Positions 61,444-64,000 of a DNA stretch of 64,000 nucleotides are shown piece by piece. Source of the DNA: Ustulina deusta (Eukaryota > Ascomycota > Sordariomycetes > Xylariales > Xylariaceae); assembly GCA_023159155.1 (NCBI GenBank), contig JAJNNX010000023.1:248001-312000 (forward strand), written 5' to 3'. Numbering within the stretch: position 1 is the stretch's first letter; every line of letters starts with the position of its first letter. The position numbers and the translations under genes are program-made. Under the pieces are notes generated by a model. That model was given only the letters and a program-made list of their open reading frames with translations, ran no database searches and was not told where the DNA came from.

Positions 61444-63270
61444 GGCAGATCTCTGCCACCGTTTCGGATCAAAATGCAGGAAATTCAAAATCTTGCATTG
61501 GCGGCTAGAGATGCAGAACTAGCACAGGTTGTGCAGAAGTGTGTGACTTCGCCAGAGACTGAGTGCTCTGGCGGAGGAAAAACAACGCCATTAATACCTC
61601 GTGAGTATTGGTGATATATATGGTCCATTACAAGTGCTAATATGTCTAGTAGGCAAGCTCGATATAAGGAATGCAAGGGCATCGACTTTGGAACTACCTA
61701 CTCACCTTGGTTGTGGGCATCGACTTTGGAACAACTCCACCTTCTTTATACGCATCAGCCTTAGAAACCACATCAGCTAGTGAGGGCCACTAATCGTGGA
61801 ACTTCGCCAGAAACTCAACCAAGAAGAGACAAGGCAACGAGCGCTAGAGAACAAACCAATACCCGTCGAGGGCATCCTGCTATCCACCACTCCACCATAC
61901 CACAACCACTTCACTCACATATTTACTCAGTAAGTACACGGATGAAATATGATTTGTTTGCTCGTTAACTCTCCTTGTTAGCCCATTCGATAAAGTATAT
62001 TATATACTTACTTTATCTTAGATGCCTCAATTCAGATCTACGAAGGGGAGGTGGAACCGTGGCACCTATCCATTGGGATCAATTTACACTACGTGCGAAC
62101 GTCAATGATATTCCTCACATGAACGAAAACAACGGGGACCCAATATGGAAGTGTCGGACAACTAGGCGATCATCTATATCCGAGAAATTTGGATTTCATT
62201 GTTGGGATAGATAAGACAAAGGGGTCAAACAATTCAAATCGGATTACCAAACGTCTTTAGGGTTCCTGACTACATAGTCCTTCAGGATCACATAATTTCG
62301 GCAATCTCTATCAGTACCTTACTAAAGGATTTTGTAAGTTCACTACAACTCTATAACTGTATGGCTTGGTCTAATAATCTTTCATTCCTAGAACTAGAGG
62401 TGTCTTACAACAAGATCTACAACATCCAAGTCACTCTCTCTACTTTGCTAAATGGAGACATGAACTTGCAACTATCAGCGACTCCGGGACCCTTTGATAT
62501 TACCATGAAGAGAACCCCTTGACGATTAGATTCCAGACCCTAGATCACTCACTTCTCGTTGAAAGACAGTCAGTTTATCCTTTGCGTTCTCTTATAGCAT
62601 ATGATGAACTAACGAAGTTGTAGACGAGATAAAGGTAATTGACAAAGGCATCTACTGTGATGTATAAGATGGACACTCCCCGGGACCTTCCTACACTCGG
62701 TCAAACCTCCCTCACCACAAGCACCGCCGAGGGTAAACCCATCCGAAAATATCAAGAGGATCTTTATCTGAACCACTCAAATGAATTTTCTATATTGAAG
62801 TGGCGCAAGTGGGTTACAGACACGCATTAGCCACTTAGTGGCTGTACTCATACAGAGGATAAAAACACCAAGGGCGTCGATTTTGGCGATAGTTTTAGAG
62901 CGACACAACACACTTAGCAAGGACTGCGAATGAATTGATTCTTCTTATCTCTTTTAAATCAATGGCTAGGTGGATGGGCAATGAAGATCCGACTCCGTCT
63001 ATATATTCGTAAGACTATTCAGACGTTCCTTTTCTAGGGTTCCGCACTAATATGCCCACCAGCATTTACCTTCATCGGCGTGCTAGCAGTCGTTATAGCG
63101 TATTTCGTTTAGCGTCTGCTTGTTTGGTCCTCGAGATTCGTCGTTTATTTTCGACGCCCTTTGTCAAATCTCATTTTCGGGTTGGCCATAAATATTGGCC
63201 TCTATAACACTTGGTCGGCGCTAAGAGCCTCTATTAACTACAGAATGTTGATGCGCAACGAGTCATTCCA
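61444..63270. other. Region without a convincing gene; degenerate GIDFGTT motifs
   Basis: Short frames only. At about 61675 one frame reads KGIDFGTTYSPWLW and at 61713 another reads VGIDFGTTPPSLYA. At about 62870 a third reads KGVDFGDSFRA. GIDFGTTYS resembles the first phosphate loop of Hsp70-like ATPases of fungi, but no further Hsp70 motif follows, so at most it is a shredded relic. A GTGAGT donor at about 61604 and TCTAG near 61649 could define an intron of a small gene, unproven. Confidence 0.3.
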
Positions 63271-64000
63271 TTATACCAGAGCCAGATCTTCCAATTCGGT
63301 TTCATTCGCCGGCCAGAGCTGTCCCGTCATAGCACCGTGGACATAAGCAAGAGCTACAAATCGGGACCCATCACCACTTCGTCTCAAAACACATGGCACG
63401 TCTAAGCCTGTTAATAGATAGATGTCGTCGCCTTCGCGGCAGGTATTGAACGCAGAGCCGAAGTATCCACTGTCGAGTGTAAAAAAGGCGTAGTTCGCCT
63501 TGTAGTTCACGTAACTCTGGACTACCTGCGCGATTCCCGCAGGGTCGTGGTTTTCGACGGTGTTATTGAGCAGTGTGTTGAACCAGAGTAGGAGATGCTC
63601 GCGATCCAAAGGTTGCCCTTTCGGGAAAAACCCTTTATGGCTTGTGATTGTGCGCAGTCCAGCCAGTACCGGATCCTCCCCGGTCGGATAAGTTCCAGTT
63701 GATGCAATCATTCGACACCATTCCCTGCATGTTAAGATGAAACCAAGGAAATGGGAGGGCTCCTTCACAGGCCGAGTTCCGACATACACACCAGCATTGA
63801 TAGTCTTGATGGTTCCTACACATTTCCCCTTCACTGTCAGCTTCCCAGGTGTCTGCAGGATGACGTTGGTAGTAGAGAGAAGCGCCCCGCGACACGACGA
63901 TATGGTTGATGGAAAATCGTTGAAGCACACGATAACGGTACCTGTTGTGTCACTGCAAGTGAGTTGACCTGCCGACTGCCCAGACAGCCAGTCGGGAATC
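63271..64000 (-). CDS. C-terminal part of a HET-type protein, 5' end beyond window
   Basis: The minus-strand frame is open from the window edge (IPDWLSGQSAGQLTCSDTTG) to a stop at 63271, about 242 residues. The end reads GDDIYLLTGLDVPCVLRRSGDGSRFVALAYVHGAMTGQLWP. The layout of a cysteine-poor strand, vPxVLR, and a YVHGxM box shortly before the stop is typical of the C-terminus of fungal HET-domain proteins. The HET domain itself would lie to the right, outside the window. No frameshift is seen in this part. It is unlike the broken HET gene at the left edge, so the two are not recent duplicates. Confidence 0.72.
   Translation of the reverse strand, partial: IPDWLSGQSAGQLTCSDTTGTVIVCFNDFPSTISSCRGALLSTTNVILQTPGKLTVKGKCVGTIKTINAGVYVGTRPVKEPSHFLGFILTCREWCRMIASTGTYPTGEDPVLAGLRTITSHKGFFPKGQPLDREHLLLWFNTLLNNTVENHDPAGIAQVVQSYVNYKANYAFFTLDSGYFGSAFNTCREGDDIYLLTGLDVPCVLRRSGDGSRFVALAYVHGAMTGQLWPANETELEDLALV

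Noticed and set aside
61363..61614. Small gene with RGN-type repeats
   Set aside because: The proposed frame crosses a 40-bp tandem duplication that is not a multiple of three and lacks a solid start; kept only as a repeat.

Overview
The window looks like nuclear DNA of a filamentous ascomycete (Pezizomycotina). Three things point there: short introns of 46-79 nt with GTAHGT-type donors and CTAAC-like branch points; families typical of that group (HET-domain proteins, the giant DUF6606/DUF3638/DUF3645 protein, a DUF3435 tyrosine recombinase, Tad-like LINEs with an RNase H domain); and C-to-T decay of repeats resembling RIP. I cannot name the species. No bacterial operons, CRISPR arrays or convincing RNA genes are seen.

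Layout. 0.4-2.4 kb: a HET-domain gene broken by two frameshifts and a stop. 4.5-14.1 kb: an apparently intact five-exon gene for a protein of about 3,117 residues of the DUF6606/DUF3638/DUF3645 family. 14.9-24.1 kb: a graveyard of Tad-like LINE pieces in both orientations. One copy is fused to the 5'-truncated remains of an LRR-like host gene (15.3-16.7 kb); another still carries a 921-residue reverse transcriptase/RNase H ORF but lacks its endonuclease. 24.35-26.8 kb: a six-exon-consistent structure (five coding exons, four introns, in frame throughout) for a 749-residue DUF3435 tyrosine recombinase with catalytic residues and C-terminal zinc fingers in place.

27.2-47.7 kb: the most striking part, an extremely AT-rich block. 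It is a tandem satellite with a period of about 160-161 bp (roughly 95-100 monomers by length). It is interrupted by one LTR retrotransposon (31570-36108) and one solo LTR of the same family (38205-38474), each flanked by a 4-bp target duplication made from the satellite itself.

47.7-64 kb: lower-GC flank with genes I do not recognise: two divergently transcribed coiled-coil proteins with minisatellite-coded repeats, and two proteins with Arg/Ser/Asp-rich tails, one of which has an in-frame TAG as its sixth codon. The window closes inside the 3' part of a second HET-type gene on the minus strand.

Overall this is a repeat-rich accessory, subtelomeric or pericentromeric type of region: self-recognition genes at both ends, a recombinase next to a satellite array, and little sign of housekeeping pathway clustering. 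A centromeric or Starship-like interpretation is possible but is inference only.
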